A stretch of 64,000 bases of DNA. Origin: Elusimicrobiales bacterium (GTDB lineage: Bacteria > Elusimicrobiota > Elusimicrobia > Elusimicrobiales > Elusimicrobiaceae). Made by a program: the position numbers and the translations under genes. Shown one piece after another: positions 8,814-16,617 of this stretch. Each line of letters opens with the position of its first letter. Position 1 is the stretch's first letter. The notes beneath the pieces are model-generated. The model was not told the origin of the DNA and searched no databases. It saw nothing but the letters and a program-made list of their open reading frames with translations. Location: the NCBI GenBank assembly GCA_041651175.1, contig JBAZJT010000003.1:1-64000 (forward strand), written 5' to 3'.

Positions 8814-9137
8814 ATGAGAGACTTGATTATGCAACCGACACCCCACTCACTCACCGGAATGGTAGCCGGAATGCGGCCCGGACAGCCATTCGCCTCAAGG
8901 CCGGTGCGCGGATATGTTTCCAAGGTGCTTATGGCCCGGCCCGGAGGCGGCGATGTCGACGCCGTCATACGCTACTACCGCATGAAGTTTGAAAGCAAGA
9001 ATGCGGAAGTGCTTTCCATCACGCCGGAGACCATAGAGACCGTCTGCGACCCGGACACCGCCGTGCGCGCGATATTCTACAACGTGCATGTCAATTACCG
9101 CGGAACGACCGCCTTCAAGCCCGGCAGCATGGACTGA
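8814..9137 (+). CDS. Small conserved-looking protein of unknown function
   Basis: A 107-residue soluble protein (or 102 if the ATG at 8829, which has GAGAG upstream, is used). It has no signal peptide, membrane helix or motif I recognise. The middle is polar and mixed alpha/beta in character, with a run VNYRGTTAFKPG near the end. Codon use matches the GC-rich neighbours, which supports it being real. A CATAAT box at 8803-8808 would put the transcript start at 8815, right at the first ATG. The cysE promoter follows directly. Confidence 0.55.
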   Translation: MRDLIMQPTPHSLTGMVAGMRPGQPFASRPVRGYVSKVLMARPGGGDVDAVIRYYRMKFESKNAEVLSITPETIETVCDPDTAVRAIFYNVHVNYRGTTAFKPGSMD

Positions 9138-9157
9138 CCCCCCGTTTCTTGTATAAT
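9130..9157 (+). promoter_or_regulatory. Promoter upstream of cysE
   Basis: TATAAT at 9152-9157 is preceded, 16 bp upstream, by TGGACT (9130-9135), four of six matches to the -35 consensus. It overlaps the last codons of the preceding gene. The leader to the cysE ATG would be about 62 nt. Confidence 0.45.
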
Positions 9158-9225
9158 TTACAAATGCGACGCTTTGCCGCGTCCCGCCGCAGGCGGGGGT
9201 GTTGCGCGCGCCGCAAAGAGGACCG

Positions 9226-10101
9226 ATGAATATAAAAGAAATCGCTGCCGCGCTGACCGCCAATCCCAAAGGCAATGTAAGCCCGCTGTGCCGCAAACGC
9301 GCGGGGGAGCCTATCCCGTCGCGCGCCGCCGTGGTGGCGGCGGTGGAGCTGCTGCGCTCCGCGCTTTTCCCCGGGTATTTCGGGGGGGAGGAAATCTCGC
9401 AGGACACGGTTTCCTTCCACACCGGCCTTGCGGTGGAAAAGGCCGCGCATATTCTGCAGGAGCAGATCCGCCGCGCATTCTGCTTTTTCTGCGAGCAGAA
9501 AGGCGATTGCGACGCATGCCGCGCCCGCGCCGCCGATATAGCGGCGCGGCTTGCGCGCTCGCTTCCGGGCATTCAAAGCCTGCTTTCAACCGACGTGCAG
9601 GCCGCCTACGAGGGCGACCCCGCCGCCGTCTGCCCTGCCGAAACGGTGCTTTGCTACCCCTGCCTTACCGCCATTTCCTGCCAGCGCATCGCGCACGAGC
9701 TTTACAGAAGCGATGTACCGCTTATCCCGCGTATCATAACCGAGTATGCCCATTCGCTTACCGGCATAGACATTCACCCGGGCGCGCAAATCGGGGCGCG
9801 GTTTTTCATAGACCACGGCACCGGCGTAGTCATCGGCGAGACCTGCGTCATCGGCGAGGGCGTCAAGCTCTACCAGGGCGTAACCCTGGGCGCCAAGAGC
9901 TTCCCGCTGGACGAACACGGCAACCCCGTCAAAGGCGTAAAACGCCATCCCAATGTGGAGGACGGCGTTACCATATACGCCGGCGCCACCATACTGGGCG
10001 CTATAACTGTAGGCAAAGGCGCGGTGGTGGGCGGCAACATGTGGGTTACGCAATCCGTGCCGGCGGGCGCAAAAATCACCCAGCAGGAATATGCCCGCTG
10101 A
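9226..10101 (+). CDS. cysE: Serine O-acetyltransferase, EpsC type
   Basis: It transfers acetyl from acetyl-CoA to serine, giving O-acetylserine for cysteine synthesis. The 291-residue protein has the all-helical N-terminal domain, the CPAETVLCYP and HELYRSDVPLIPRII stretches typical of the EpsC branch, then left-handed beta-helix hexapeptides (GIDIHPGAQIGARFFIDHGT and onwards) with the catalytic His in DHGTG. The start at 9226 has AGAGGA just upstream; earlier starts lack one. Odd: residues 86-98 hold four cysteines spaced C-x2-C-x5-C-x2-C, like a small metal knuckle, which I do not know from standard CysE. The next gene overlaps by 11 bases. Confidence 0.9.
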   Translation: MNIKEIAAALTANPKGNVSPLCRKRAGEPIPSRAAVVAAVELLRSALFPGYFGGEEISQDTVSFHTGLAVEKAAHILQEQIRRAFCFFCEQKGDCDACRARAADIAARLARSLPGIQSLLSTDVQAAYEGDPAAVCPAETVLCYPCLTAISCQRIAHELYRSDVPLIPRIITEYAHSLTGIDIHPGAQIGARFFIDHGTGVVIGETCVIGEGVKLYQGVTLGAKSFPLDEHGNPVKGVKRHPNVEDGVTIYAGATILGAITVGKGAVVGGNMWVTQSVPAGAKITQQEYAR

Positions 10102-10894
10102 GACTTTTTCCGTCCTCATAACCGGCCCGCTGCCGGAACGGGCGAAGCTGTGCGCGCTGCTGTGCAAAATCCATAACATATTGCCGGACGAAGGCGCCAA
10201 AATGGCGCGCGAGTGCTGGGGCATTCTGGGCGATAACATGGACCAGCCAAAAGCGCAGGCCTGCGTTCAGGCGGCCCGTTCCGCCGCCATTGAGACGGTT
10301 CTGATACCCTCCTCCCGCGCAAAATCGGTTCCCGCGCCGCAGAAAATCACAAAGGCGGCCCCGTCGGCACGGGGTTTGGAATGCGTTTCGCAGGTGGTGA
10401 AAATAACCGCGCCGTGGGAATCCATATATCTGCTTGCCGCCGCGCCGGTGAAAACCGAAATCCGGCAAATGGTCAAAACAGAAGGCAAAGCCGCGCCCGA
10501 CGCCGCCCAGCTTGCCGGAATGACCGCCGCCGCGCTGCTGACCGGCATCCCGATAAAATTCGGCTCGCAAAAGCAGGAGCAATTGCGCGAGGACGTAAAG
10601 CGCGACGCCGTTTTCATGCTGGATATTTTCTGCGACGCGGAGCTGCCGCACATGCGCATTTTTGCCGACGATTTTGACTATGCCCCGCTGGGCGCGAAAA
10701 AAACCTATTCCAGCCAGACCAATTTCCGCGAATTCACGCTGCTGATTGCGGCCCGCGCCCCGAAAGCCGCAAAAAACGCCGGCCTTGCCGCCATGTCGGC
10801 GGGCAAGCCGCTGGTAACGCTGAGCTACGATTCCCAGGAATGCTATGACAGGGAACTCCGCCGCCTTTTCCTGCTGCGCAATGCCGGACGGTGA
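10091..10894 (+). CDS. Protein of unknown function downstream of cysE
   Basis: A 267-residue soluble protein, overlapping the cysE end by 11 bases and the next gene by 4, so it is translationally coupled within a three-gene operon. The first 100 residues look like a compact helical domain (ITGPLPERAKLCALLCKIHN) of the kind that may sense or bind a partner; the rest contains a run of alternating beta and alpha segments ending in LVTLSYDSQECYDRELRRLF. No catalytic motif, signal peptide or membrane helix is evident and I do not recognise the family. Its coupling to cysE hints at sulfur or amino-acid metabolism, but that is guilt by association only. Confidence 0.65.
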   Translation: MPAETFSVLITGPLPERAKLCALLCKIHNILPDEGAKMARECWGILGDNMDQPKAQACVQAARSAAIETVLIPSSRAKSVPAPQKITKAAPSARGLECVSQVVKITAPWESIYLLAAAPVKTEIRQMVKTEGKAAPDAAQLAGMTAAALLTGIPIKFGSQKQEQLREDVKRDAVFMLDIFCDAELPHMRIFADDFDYAPLGAKKTYSSQTNFREFTLLIAARAPKAAKNAGLAAMSAGKPLVTLSYDSQECYDRELRRLFLLRNAGR

Positions 10895-11166
10895 AAAAAG
10901 ACTGCAATATGCCCGAGATAAAATTTACGGAAGACGAGAAGGCGGCGATTGTCCGCAAAATTCAGGACTATTTCAAGCGGGAATCGCAGCAGGATATTTC
11001 GCGCTTTGACGCGGAGTTTCTGCTGGAATTTTTCGCAAAGGAAATAGGCCCGTATTTTTACAACCGCGGCCTTTATGATTCGCAGGCCATTCTATCCAAG
11101 CGGCTGGACGATTTGAACGAAGCCATCAGCCAGCTTGAACGCCCCGTCGAATCCCGCAAATCCTGA
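10891..11166 (+). CDS. DUF2164 family protein
   Basis: A 91-residue cytoplasmic protein. The pattern of an N-terminal acidic helix, then IQDYFKRE, then LLEFFAKEIGPYFYNRGLYDSQ fits the small DUF2164 family, whose function is unknown. The reading frame begins with GTG at 10891, overlapping the previous stop as GTGA; an ATG at 10909 is the alternative start and is not excluded. It closes the cysE operon. No clear terminator follows; a repeat-rich gap of 360 bases begins here. Confidence 0.75.
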   Translation: MKKDCNMPEIKFTEDEKAAIVRKIQDYFKRESQQDISRFDAEFLLEFFAKEIGPYFYNRGLYDSQAILSKRLDDLNEAISQLERPVESRKS

Positions 11167-11526
11167 AAACCATATGCAACTTTACTTGCGCGGCCTTACT
11201 AAACGCAAACACAATGCCTTTCAGTTTCTTCTTTTCATCTGTGGAAATCTGCGGTTAAATTCCCTTGGCGAAATCGGTTTTTCCCTTCATAAATAAAAGG
11301 AAAAGTCCGGATAATCTGTGAAAATCTGTGGTCAATCTGTGGATTATACCGCCGTTAAATCATAAGGGAACAACCGCTTTACAGCGGGGGAGTTTTATCC
11401 ACAGATGGATCACAGATTGACCACAGATTTCCCGGACTTTTTCCCTTATAAAAAATTATCCAAACCATTTTAAGCTGCGAAAATGGGGAACAATCGCCGG
11501 CGCGACGGCTTTGATATAATATAGCC
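11167..11526. repeat. Gene-free gap with an inverted pair of dispersed repeats
   Basis: The 360-base gap holds no convincing gene. Copy A (11295-11348, plus orientation) and copy B (11393-11448, inverted) of a dispersed repeat face each other around about 45 bases that include a small hairpin (CCGCTTTACAGCGG). The repeat core is AGTCCGG-ATAATCTGTGAAAA followed by repeated TCTGTGG words; copy B carries TTATCCACA, a perfect DnaA-box word. Further copies lie at 22492-22546 and 48026-48082. A weaker TCTGTGGAAATCTGCGG stretch is near 11240. Confidence 0.75.
11511..11520 (+). promoter_or_regulatory. Extended -10 promoter placing the transcript start at the ATG
   Basis: TTTGATATAAT ends at 11520, a perfect extended -10 (TGATATAAT). 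With normal spacing the transcript would begin at 11527, the A of the deacetylase ATG, giving a leaderless mRNA. No ribosome site precedes the ATG, which agrees. Confidence 0.5.
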
Positions 11527-12315
11527 ATGCCTGTTCCAGTGTTGCTATATCATCATGTTTCCGGCGACAGGGAAATAACTCCCGCGGGGTTCGAGCGGCA
11601 GTTGCGGTACCTTTCGGAAAACGGCTACTCCACCCCGTCCATGCCGGACTTCATTACCTGGATGAGGGGGGACAAGGAACTGCCCGGCAAAAGCGTCCTG
11701 CTGACTTTTGACGACGGCTACGCGGACAACTGGATTTGCGCCTGGCCGCTGCTGAAAAAATACGGGCTGCGCGCGGCGGTTTTTGTAACCACATCAAAAA
11801 TAGGCGGTTTTGCGCCGCGGCCCACCATCGCCGACGGCGCGGCTGCGCCGGACACCATCAGAGACGAGCGCGGGGAGCAAGGCTTCCTCTCCTGGCAGGA
11901 GTTGCGGCTGATGGTTGATTCCAACGTATTTGACGTCGGTTCGCACACGCACACGCATAATAATTTTGACAAGCGCGCCGCATGGGTGGATATGCGGGAG
12001 GAACTGCGGAAATCCTCGGAAATCATAAAAGAGCGGCTGGGCGTAAAGCCCGTTTCGCTGGCGTGGCCGTGGGGTTATTTTGTTCCGCATTTTCCCGGAT
12101 ACGCGGCGGAGGAAGGGTATACTGCCATGTTCACCGTCCGCCCCGGCGCGAATGTTGCCGGCGGGGATTTGCGGGCCATCCGCCGGTTCAAGGTTCAGAA
12201 TGAAAACATTGGCTGGCTGGCGCGGCGGCTGTGGCTTTACCGGCAGCCTGCGCTGGCGGAATTGTACGGACGCGCATACGGGCTGGACAGGAAAATAAAG
12301 AGGCTGTTCTTATGA
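11527..12315 (+). CDS. Polysaccharide deacetylase (NodB/CE4 family)
   Basis: A 262-residue CE4 esterase domain, which removes acetyl groups from N-acetylated sugars using a bound metal. The catalytic TFDDGYADN with the Asp pair is at residues 60-68 and the metal-binding HTHTH run at 140-144 gives the H-x3-H pair. A third motif is LAWPWGYF. No signal peptide is seen, unusual for a wall-acting member, so the substrate may be cytoplasmic or lipid-linked. It resembles the PgaB/IcaB-like N-termini (MPVPVLLYHHVSGD) more than ArnD. The next gene overlaps its stop as ATGA. Confidence 0.87.
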   Translation: MPVPVLLYHHVSGDREITPAGFERQLRYLSENGYSTPSMPDFITWMRGDKELPGKSVLLTFDDGYADNWICAWPLLKKYGLRAAVFVTTSKIGGFAPRPTIADGAAAPDTIRDERGEQGFLSWQELRLMVDSNVFDVGSHTHTHNNFDKRAAWVDMREELRKSSEIIKERLGVKPVSLAWPWGYFVPHFPGYAAEEGYTAMFTVRPGANVAGGDLRAIRRFKVQNENIGWLARRLWLYRQPALAELYGRAYGLDRKIKRLFL

Positions 12316-12929
12316 AGAAAGCATTGCTGATTGCAGTCTTCTGTGTCGTTGTCCTGGCGGGGTGGAAATATCCGTTGCTGGGCTATGTCGCATCCGCGGT
12401 GATGCTGGCGGGGCTGGCCGGCGGTTTTATCGGCGGGCGGTATGTCTGCGGCAATATCTGCCCGCGCGGGGCTTTTCTGGACAAGGCGGGGGCGCTGGTG
12501 TCGCCGCGCAAACCGCTGCCGGATATCGCGGCGGACATGCGGCTGCGCTGGGGCATTTTCGCGCTGCTGATGGGGTTTATGGCGTTCCGGCTCTGGCAGG
12601 GGCCGCTTACAGTGCGGCATACGGGGCTGATTTTCTGGCAGATGTGCGTTATCACCAGCGCAATCGCGCTTGTGCTGGCGGCGGCGTGGAGGCCGCGCAC
12701 CTGGTGCGCGCTGTGCCCGATGGGAACCGTGCAGCGCGCCGCCGGCGGCGGCAGCCGCGTCCCGCAGATAGACAAGGCCGCCTGCGTCAGCTGCGGCCTG
12801 TGCGAAAAAGCCTGCCCGCTGGAATTGCCGCTGGTTTCGGTCCCCGGCAAACGCAGCATGAAGGACTGCATTCAGTGCGGCGCCTGCGCCAAATCCTGCC
12901 CGCGCGGCAGCGTGCGCGATTTTTGCTAG
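12312..12929 (+). CDS. NapH/CcoG-like membrane ferredoxin protein
   Basis: A 205-residue electron-transfer protein. About four hydrophobic helices are interrupted by CGNICPRGAF (46-55) and CALCPMG (132-138), cysteine signatures typical of the NapH/NosR/CcoG membrane group. Two [4Fe-4S] motifs follow on the C-terminal side: CVSCGLCEKACP (158-169) and CIQCGACAKSCP (186-197). The start is the ATG at 12312, overlapping the deacetylase stop. It probably passes electrons between the quinone pool or membrane and a cytoplasmic partner; the partner is not encoded nearby, and its pairing with a deacetylase is unexplained. Confidence 0.83.
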   Translation: MKKALLIAVFCVVVLAGWKYPLLGYVASAVMLAGLAGGFIGGRYVCGNICPRGAFLDKAGALVSPRKPLPDIAADMRLRWGIFALLMGFMAFRLWQGPLTVRHTGLIFWQMCVITSAIALVLAAAWRPRTWCALCPMGTVQRAAGGGSRVPQIDKAACVSCGLCEKACPLELPLVSVPGKRSMKDCIQCGACAKSCPRGSVRDFC

Positions 12930-12968
12930 AATTTAGCGAAGTCATTTTCATCAAGGGGAATCAAGATA

Positions 12969-14330
12969 ATGATAATACTTTGCCTCAACTGCGGAAGCTC
13001 TTCGGTCAAGTACCGAATTTACGACTGGGAAAAGCGCGAAACCCTCGCCACCGGGCTTGTGGAGCGCGTAACCGTCGGCGGTTCTTTCATCTGCCACGAA
13101 GTGCCGGGAAAGGAAAAATTCATCCTCAACCGCGAATGCCCGGACCACCGCATGGCCATCCAGCTGGTGCTGGACACGCTGACAAACGAGAATCACGGCG
13201 TGATAGGCTCGGTCTCCGAAATCGGGGCGGTGGGGCATCGCGTGGTGCACGGGGGGGAGAAATTCGCCAAATCCGTCATCATCACACCCGAAGTGCTGGA
13301 AACCTTCCGCAAGCTTTGCGACCTGGCCCCGCTGCATAATCCGCCCAACATAATGGGCATAGAGGCGGCGCAGGGCGTCATGCCCAATATCCCGCACATG
13401 GCGATAATGGACACGGCCTGGCATCAGACAATGCCTTCCAAATCCTATATCTACGCGCTGCCGTACCAGTGGTATTCCAAATACGGCGTGCGGCGTTACG
13501 GGTTCCACGGGACGTCGTTCCTTTATAACGCCAAGCGCGCCTCCGTGCTGCTGAAAAAGGACCCGTTCAAGTGCAATCTGGTCATCGCGCATATCGGCAA
13601 CGGCGCGTCAATAAACGCGGTCAAAAACGGCGTCTCATACGATACCAGCATGGGCATGACCCCGCTTGAAGGCCTGGTGATGGGAACCCGTGCCGGCGAC
13701 CATGACGCCGCCATAGACTTTTTTATGATGGCGCGCGAGAATCTCTCGCCGAAAGATGTGGACGGCATCCTTAACAAGAAGTCCGGCGTCTACGGCATCA
13801 CCGAAAAATACACCGACCGGCGCGACATAGAGCTTGCCGCCGAAAAAGGCGACCCGCGCGCGCATCTGGCCATAGAGATAGAGGCCTACCGCGTGAAGAA
13901 ATACGTCGGCGCATACGCCGCCGCGATAGGCGGCGCGGACGCGGTTATTTTCACTGCCGGCGTGGGCGAGATGGCCCCCATCATCCGCGAACAGGCGCTG
14001 GAAGGGCTGGAATTCATGGGCATCAAGCTGGACAGGGACAGAAACAACGCCGCCATGACGCGCAATTCCGAAAGCGAAATCTCCGCGCCGGATTCAAAGA
14101 CCAAGGTCTATGTAATCCCCACCGACGAGGAGATTGTGTTCATAGAAGACGTGGTGGCGCTGAAAGAAAAGCGCTATGAGGAACACACGAAATTCACCTA
14201 CAGCTTCCAGAAGGCCGGCTACCGCAACAAAATGCGCGACGAAGCGCTTGCCAAGCAGCTTGAAAAACGCCCGGAACTTCTGAAAATCGCGGCCTGCCCC
14301 CCGCCGGAGCTGGCCGCCGCGAAGCGGTAA
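12969..14330 (+). CDS. ackA: Acetate kinase
   Basis: It interconverts acetyl phosphate plus ADP with acetate plus ATP, the energy-yielding last step of acetate fermentation. The 453-residue protein shows the first ACOK signature NCGSSSVKY (7-15), HRVVHGGEKF, the substrate segment MDTAWHQTMP, the second signature RYGFHGTS and the nucleotide loop HIGNGAS. AAGGGG precedes the ATG by about 10 bases. The last 60 or so residues, after PTDEEIVFIEDV, are a charged helical tail beyond the usual 400-residue length. There is no pta next to it. A strong bidirectional terminator follows. Confidence 0.95.
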   Translation: MIILCLNCGSSSVKYRIYDWEKRETLATGLVERVTVGGSFICHEVPGKEKFILNRECPDHRMAIQLVLDTLTNENHGVIGSVSEIGAVGHRVVHGGEKFAKSVIITPEVLETFRKLCDLAPLHNPPNIMGIEAAQGVMPNIPHMAIMDTAWHQTMPSKSYIYALPYQWYSKYGVRRYGFHGTSFLYNAKRASVLLKKDPFKCNLVIAHIGNGASINAVKNGVSYDTSMGMTPLEGLVMGTRAGDHDAAIDFFMMARENLSPKDVDGILNKKSGVYGITEKYTDRRDIELAAEKGDPRAHLAIEIEAYRVKKYVGAYAAAIGGADAVIFTAGVGEMAPIIREQALEGLEFMGIKLDRDRNNAAMTRNSESEISAPDSKTKVYVIPTDEEIVFIEDVVALKEKRYEEHTKFTYSFQKAGYRNKMRDEALAKQLEKRPELLKIAACPPPELAAAKR

Positions 14331-14342
14331 TCCGCAGCTATA

Positions 14343-14376
14343 AAAAAACCCGCGCCCGAAAGGGCGCGGGTTTTTT
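14343..14376. terminator. Bidirectional terminator between ackA and the aminotransferase gene
   Basis: A GC-rich stem CCCGCGCCC/GGGCGCGGG with a GAAA loop is flanked by six A residues on one side and six T residues on the other, so it works in both directions. It serves the convergent ackA and the leftward aminotransferase gene. Confidence 0.9.
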
Positions 14377-14392
14377 GTTCCGGGCGAAACTG

Positions 14393-15655
14393 TCAGGCTT
14401 TCCAGTTGTTCTTGAACACCTGGGCCAGCCGTCTGATGCCCTCGTCTATCTGCTCCTCCGTGGGGTATGAGAAATTAAGCCGCATGGTGTTTCTGCCGCT
14501 GCCGTCGCAATGGAAGGCGGAGCCTATCACATAGGCCACGTTCTCTTTGAGCGCTTCGGAGAAAAGCGCGTCCGCGTCCATTTTCTCCGGCAGGCGCAGC
14601 CACAGGAACAGGCCGCCTTCCGGCTTGGTCCAGGTGACGCCTTCGGGCATGTATTTGGCAAGCGCGGCCAGCATGGTGTCTTTCTTGCGCTTGTATATGG
14701 CGTTGACCTTCTTGATATGCTCCCGGTAATAACCGCCGCGCAGGAATTCCGCCGCCACAAGCTGCGAAAACGGCGAGGTGCACAAATCCATCGCCTGTTT
14801 GAGGATGGTCATTTTTCTGATAAGCATCTCGTTTGCAACGATGTAGCCAAGCCGGAACCCCGGCGCGAATGTCTTTGAGAATGTAAACAGCGACACCACA
14901 TTGCCCGAAGTGTCCAGCTTGTAGAGCATTTCGGGGGATTTGCCCTCGAACCGTATCTGGCGGTAGGGGGAATCCTCTATAATTACAAATTCCCACTCGC
15001 GCGAGAGACGCACCAGCTCCTCCCTGCGGGGCTGGGAAAGGGTTACGCCGTTGGGGTTCTGGAAATCCGGCACTACGTAGACGAATTTGTAATGTTCCTC
15101 CTCGCGGCGCAGCTTGGCCAGCTTGCGGGTGAGGGAATCCATCTTCATGCCATCGTCGTCGCCTTTGACGCCTATCATGGTCGCGCCGTAGGACCGGAAC
15201 GCCTGCATCGCGCCCAGATAGCTGGGCAGCTCCACCAGAATGGGATCGGAGGGGTCTATGAAAAGCTTTGCCGTCAGATCCAGCGCCTGCTGCGAGGCGG
15301 TGGTGATAAGAATGTTTTCCGGCTTGACAATCAAGCCCTCTTCCTCGCGCAACGTGCGTACCAACTCGTCTTTGAGGATGGGCGCGCCCTCGGTTTCGCC
15401 GTACTGAAGCGCGACGCGGGAATTTTCCTTTAGCACTTTCCGGCAGATTTCCAGCACCGCATCCACCGGGAATGCGTCCGGGTCCGGCAGGCCGCCGGCA
15501 AGGGAGATTATTTCGGGCCTGTGCGTCGTCTTTAGCAATTCGCGTATGACCGAGGCTTTAGTGCGGCGGTTCACCGCAGCCAGATTTTTGGCGAGGTCTA
15601 TCATGGGGCGTGTTCTCCCTGTTGCGGCGGTTTTTTCCAGCGCGGCGTTTGTCAT
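14393..15655 (-). CDS. PLP-dependent aminotransferase (class I/II, LysN-like)
   Basis: A 420-residue fold-type I aminotransferase. The PLP lysine lies in TFSKTFAPGFRLGYI. Other family marks are ISLAGGLPDPDAFP near the start, the QYGETEG loop, the PDFQNPNGVTLS stretch with the Asn-Pro-x-Gly motif, and FSYPTEEQIDEGIRRL at the end. This pattern fits the 2-aminoadipate/aromatic group (LysN, Kat, MocR catalytic domain) rather than the DegT/ArnB sugar aminotransferases. I start at the ATG 15655, which has AAGGTAGG upstream; an in-frame start at 15703 lacks one. It follows the arn-like cluster after 44 bases. Confidence 0.85.
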   Translation of the reverse strand: MTNAALEKTAATGRTRPMIDLAKNLAAVNRRTKASVIRELLKTTHRPEIISLAGGLPDPDAFPVDAVLEICRKVLKENSRVALQYGETEGAPILKDELVRTLREEEGLIVKPENILITTASQQALDLTAKLFIDPSDPILVELPSYLGAMQAFRSYGATMIGVKGDDDGMKMDSLTRKLAKLRREEEHYKFVYVVPDFQNPNGVTLSQPRREELVRLSREWEFVIIEDSPYRQIRFEGKSPEMLYKLDTSGNVVSLFTFSKTFAPGFRLGYIVANEMLIRKMTILKQAMDLCTSPFSQLVAAEFLRGGYYREHIKKVNAIYKRKKDTMLAALAKYMPEGVTWTKPEGGLFLWLRLPEKMDADALFSEALKENVAYVIGSAFHCDGSGRNTMRLNFSYPTEEQIDEGIRRLAQVFKNNWKA

Positions 15656-15699
15656 ATACCTACCTTGCAAAATCTGCCCGGTTTTTGCAAGTCCTGCCG

Positions 15700-16617
15700 T
15701 CAATCCCTGTTTATGAATTCCGCGGAGGCGGAGGCGAATTTGGCGCCGTCAATTTCGGGATGGCCTTCGCTTTGAATTCGCAGCACTTCAAGCGCGCCGC
15801 CTTCGCCCGTGGCCGCCACCAGCGGCGAGCGGGAGAGTATCCTGCCCGGCTCTCCGCTGCCGGCATCAGCGCCGGGGATTGCGGTTTTCCAGACGAAAAT
15901 ACGTTCGGTTCCGCATTCAAAAAACGCGCCGGGGTAGGGATGCGTTACCCCGCGCACAAGGTCGTGTATCCGCCGCGCCGGCCAGTCCCAGGAGAATTTG
16001 CCGTCGCCGGGCTTTCTGCCGCCGAATTTGGTGGCGGCGCCCTCGTCCTGGGCAATGCGCGGATAATTGCCGGATTCAATGGAGGGAAGGGCATTCGCCA
16101 GCAGCGGCCCCGCCTCGCGCGCCATTTTGCGGTAAAGCTCGGCTATATCGTCGTTTTGGGCTATCGGTATTTTCACTTGCGCCACTATCGCGCCGGCGTC
16201 GGCGCGCTTTGTCATCTCGTGCAGGGTGAGTCCGGTTTCGGCTTCGCCGTTTATTATGGCCCAGTTGGCCGGGCAGCGGCCCCGGTATTTCGGCAAATGC
16301 GACGGATGCAGGTTGAAAGCGCCCCTGGGCGCGGTTTTAAGCACGGCCTCCGGTATCATCTTGCGGAACATGAAAGAGAATATGATGTCGGGCTTGGCGC
16401 GCGCGGTTATATCGGCCCAGCGCGGGTCGGAGACATCGGCGGTCTCGTAAACGCTTATTCCCCGCGCGCGCGCTATCGCCGCGGTGGAGCGGAACCAGAC
16501 ATTTTCCGACGGGTCGTCCTCATGCGTTACAAGGGCGCGGATTTCCACCCCGCGCCGGATAAGCGTTTCCAGGCAGACGCAGCCTATTTCCTGATAGCCG
16601 AAAACAACCACCTTCAC
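15700..16617 (-). CDS. ArnA-type formyltransferase (UDP-Ara4N formyltransferase-like)
   Basis: A 305-residue protein that aligns by eye along its whole length with the N-terminal formyltransferase half of E. coli ArnA, which formylates UDP-4-amino-4-deoxy-L-arabinose using N10-formyltetrahydrofolate. The catalytic residues fall at the same numbers: Asn102, His104 and Asp140, in FNLHPSHLPKYRG and KRADAGAIVAQ. The ArnA dehydrogenase/decarboxylase half is missing. It starts with GTG overlapping the arnC-like stop (GTGA). With the arnC- and arnT-like genes it forms a compact set for an amino sugar on undecaprenyl phosphate and lipid A. Since arnB is absent, the actual sugar may differ. Confidence 0.85.
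   Translation of the reverse strand: MKVVVFGYQEIGCVCLETLIRRGVEIRALVTHEDDPSENVWFRSTAAIARARGISVYETADVSDPRWADITARAKPDIIFSFMFRKMIPEAVLKTAPRGAFNLHPSHLPKYRGRCPANWAIINGEAETGLTLHEMTKRADAGAIVAQVKIPIAQNDDIAELYRKMAREAGPLLANALPSIESGNYPRIAQDEGAATKFGGRKPGDGKFSWDWPARRIHDLVRGVTHPYPGAFFECGTERIFVWKTAIPGADAGSGEPGRILSRSPLVAATGEGGALEVLRIQSEGHPEIDGAKFASASAEFINRD

Noticed and set aside
11295..11448. Possible CRISPR array
   Set aside because: The TCTGTGG words are short, unevenly spaced and inverted between copies A and B, with no spacers of constant length and no cas genes.
11527..12315. Polysaccharide deacetylase as ArnD
   Set aside because: The start and motif spacing fit general NodB/PgaB-like enzymes, and it is cotranscribed with a ferredoxin protein, not with the arn-like genes. 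It is only listed as a possible stand-in.
14393..15655. Aminotransferase as ArnB of the adjacent arn-like cluster
   Set aside because: Its motifs (GGLPDPDAFP, NPNGVTLS, SKTFAPGFR) are of the LysN/MocR class; ArnB belongs to the DegT/DnrJ sugar aminotransferases with different signatures.
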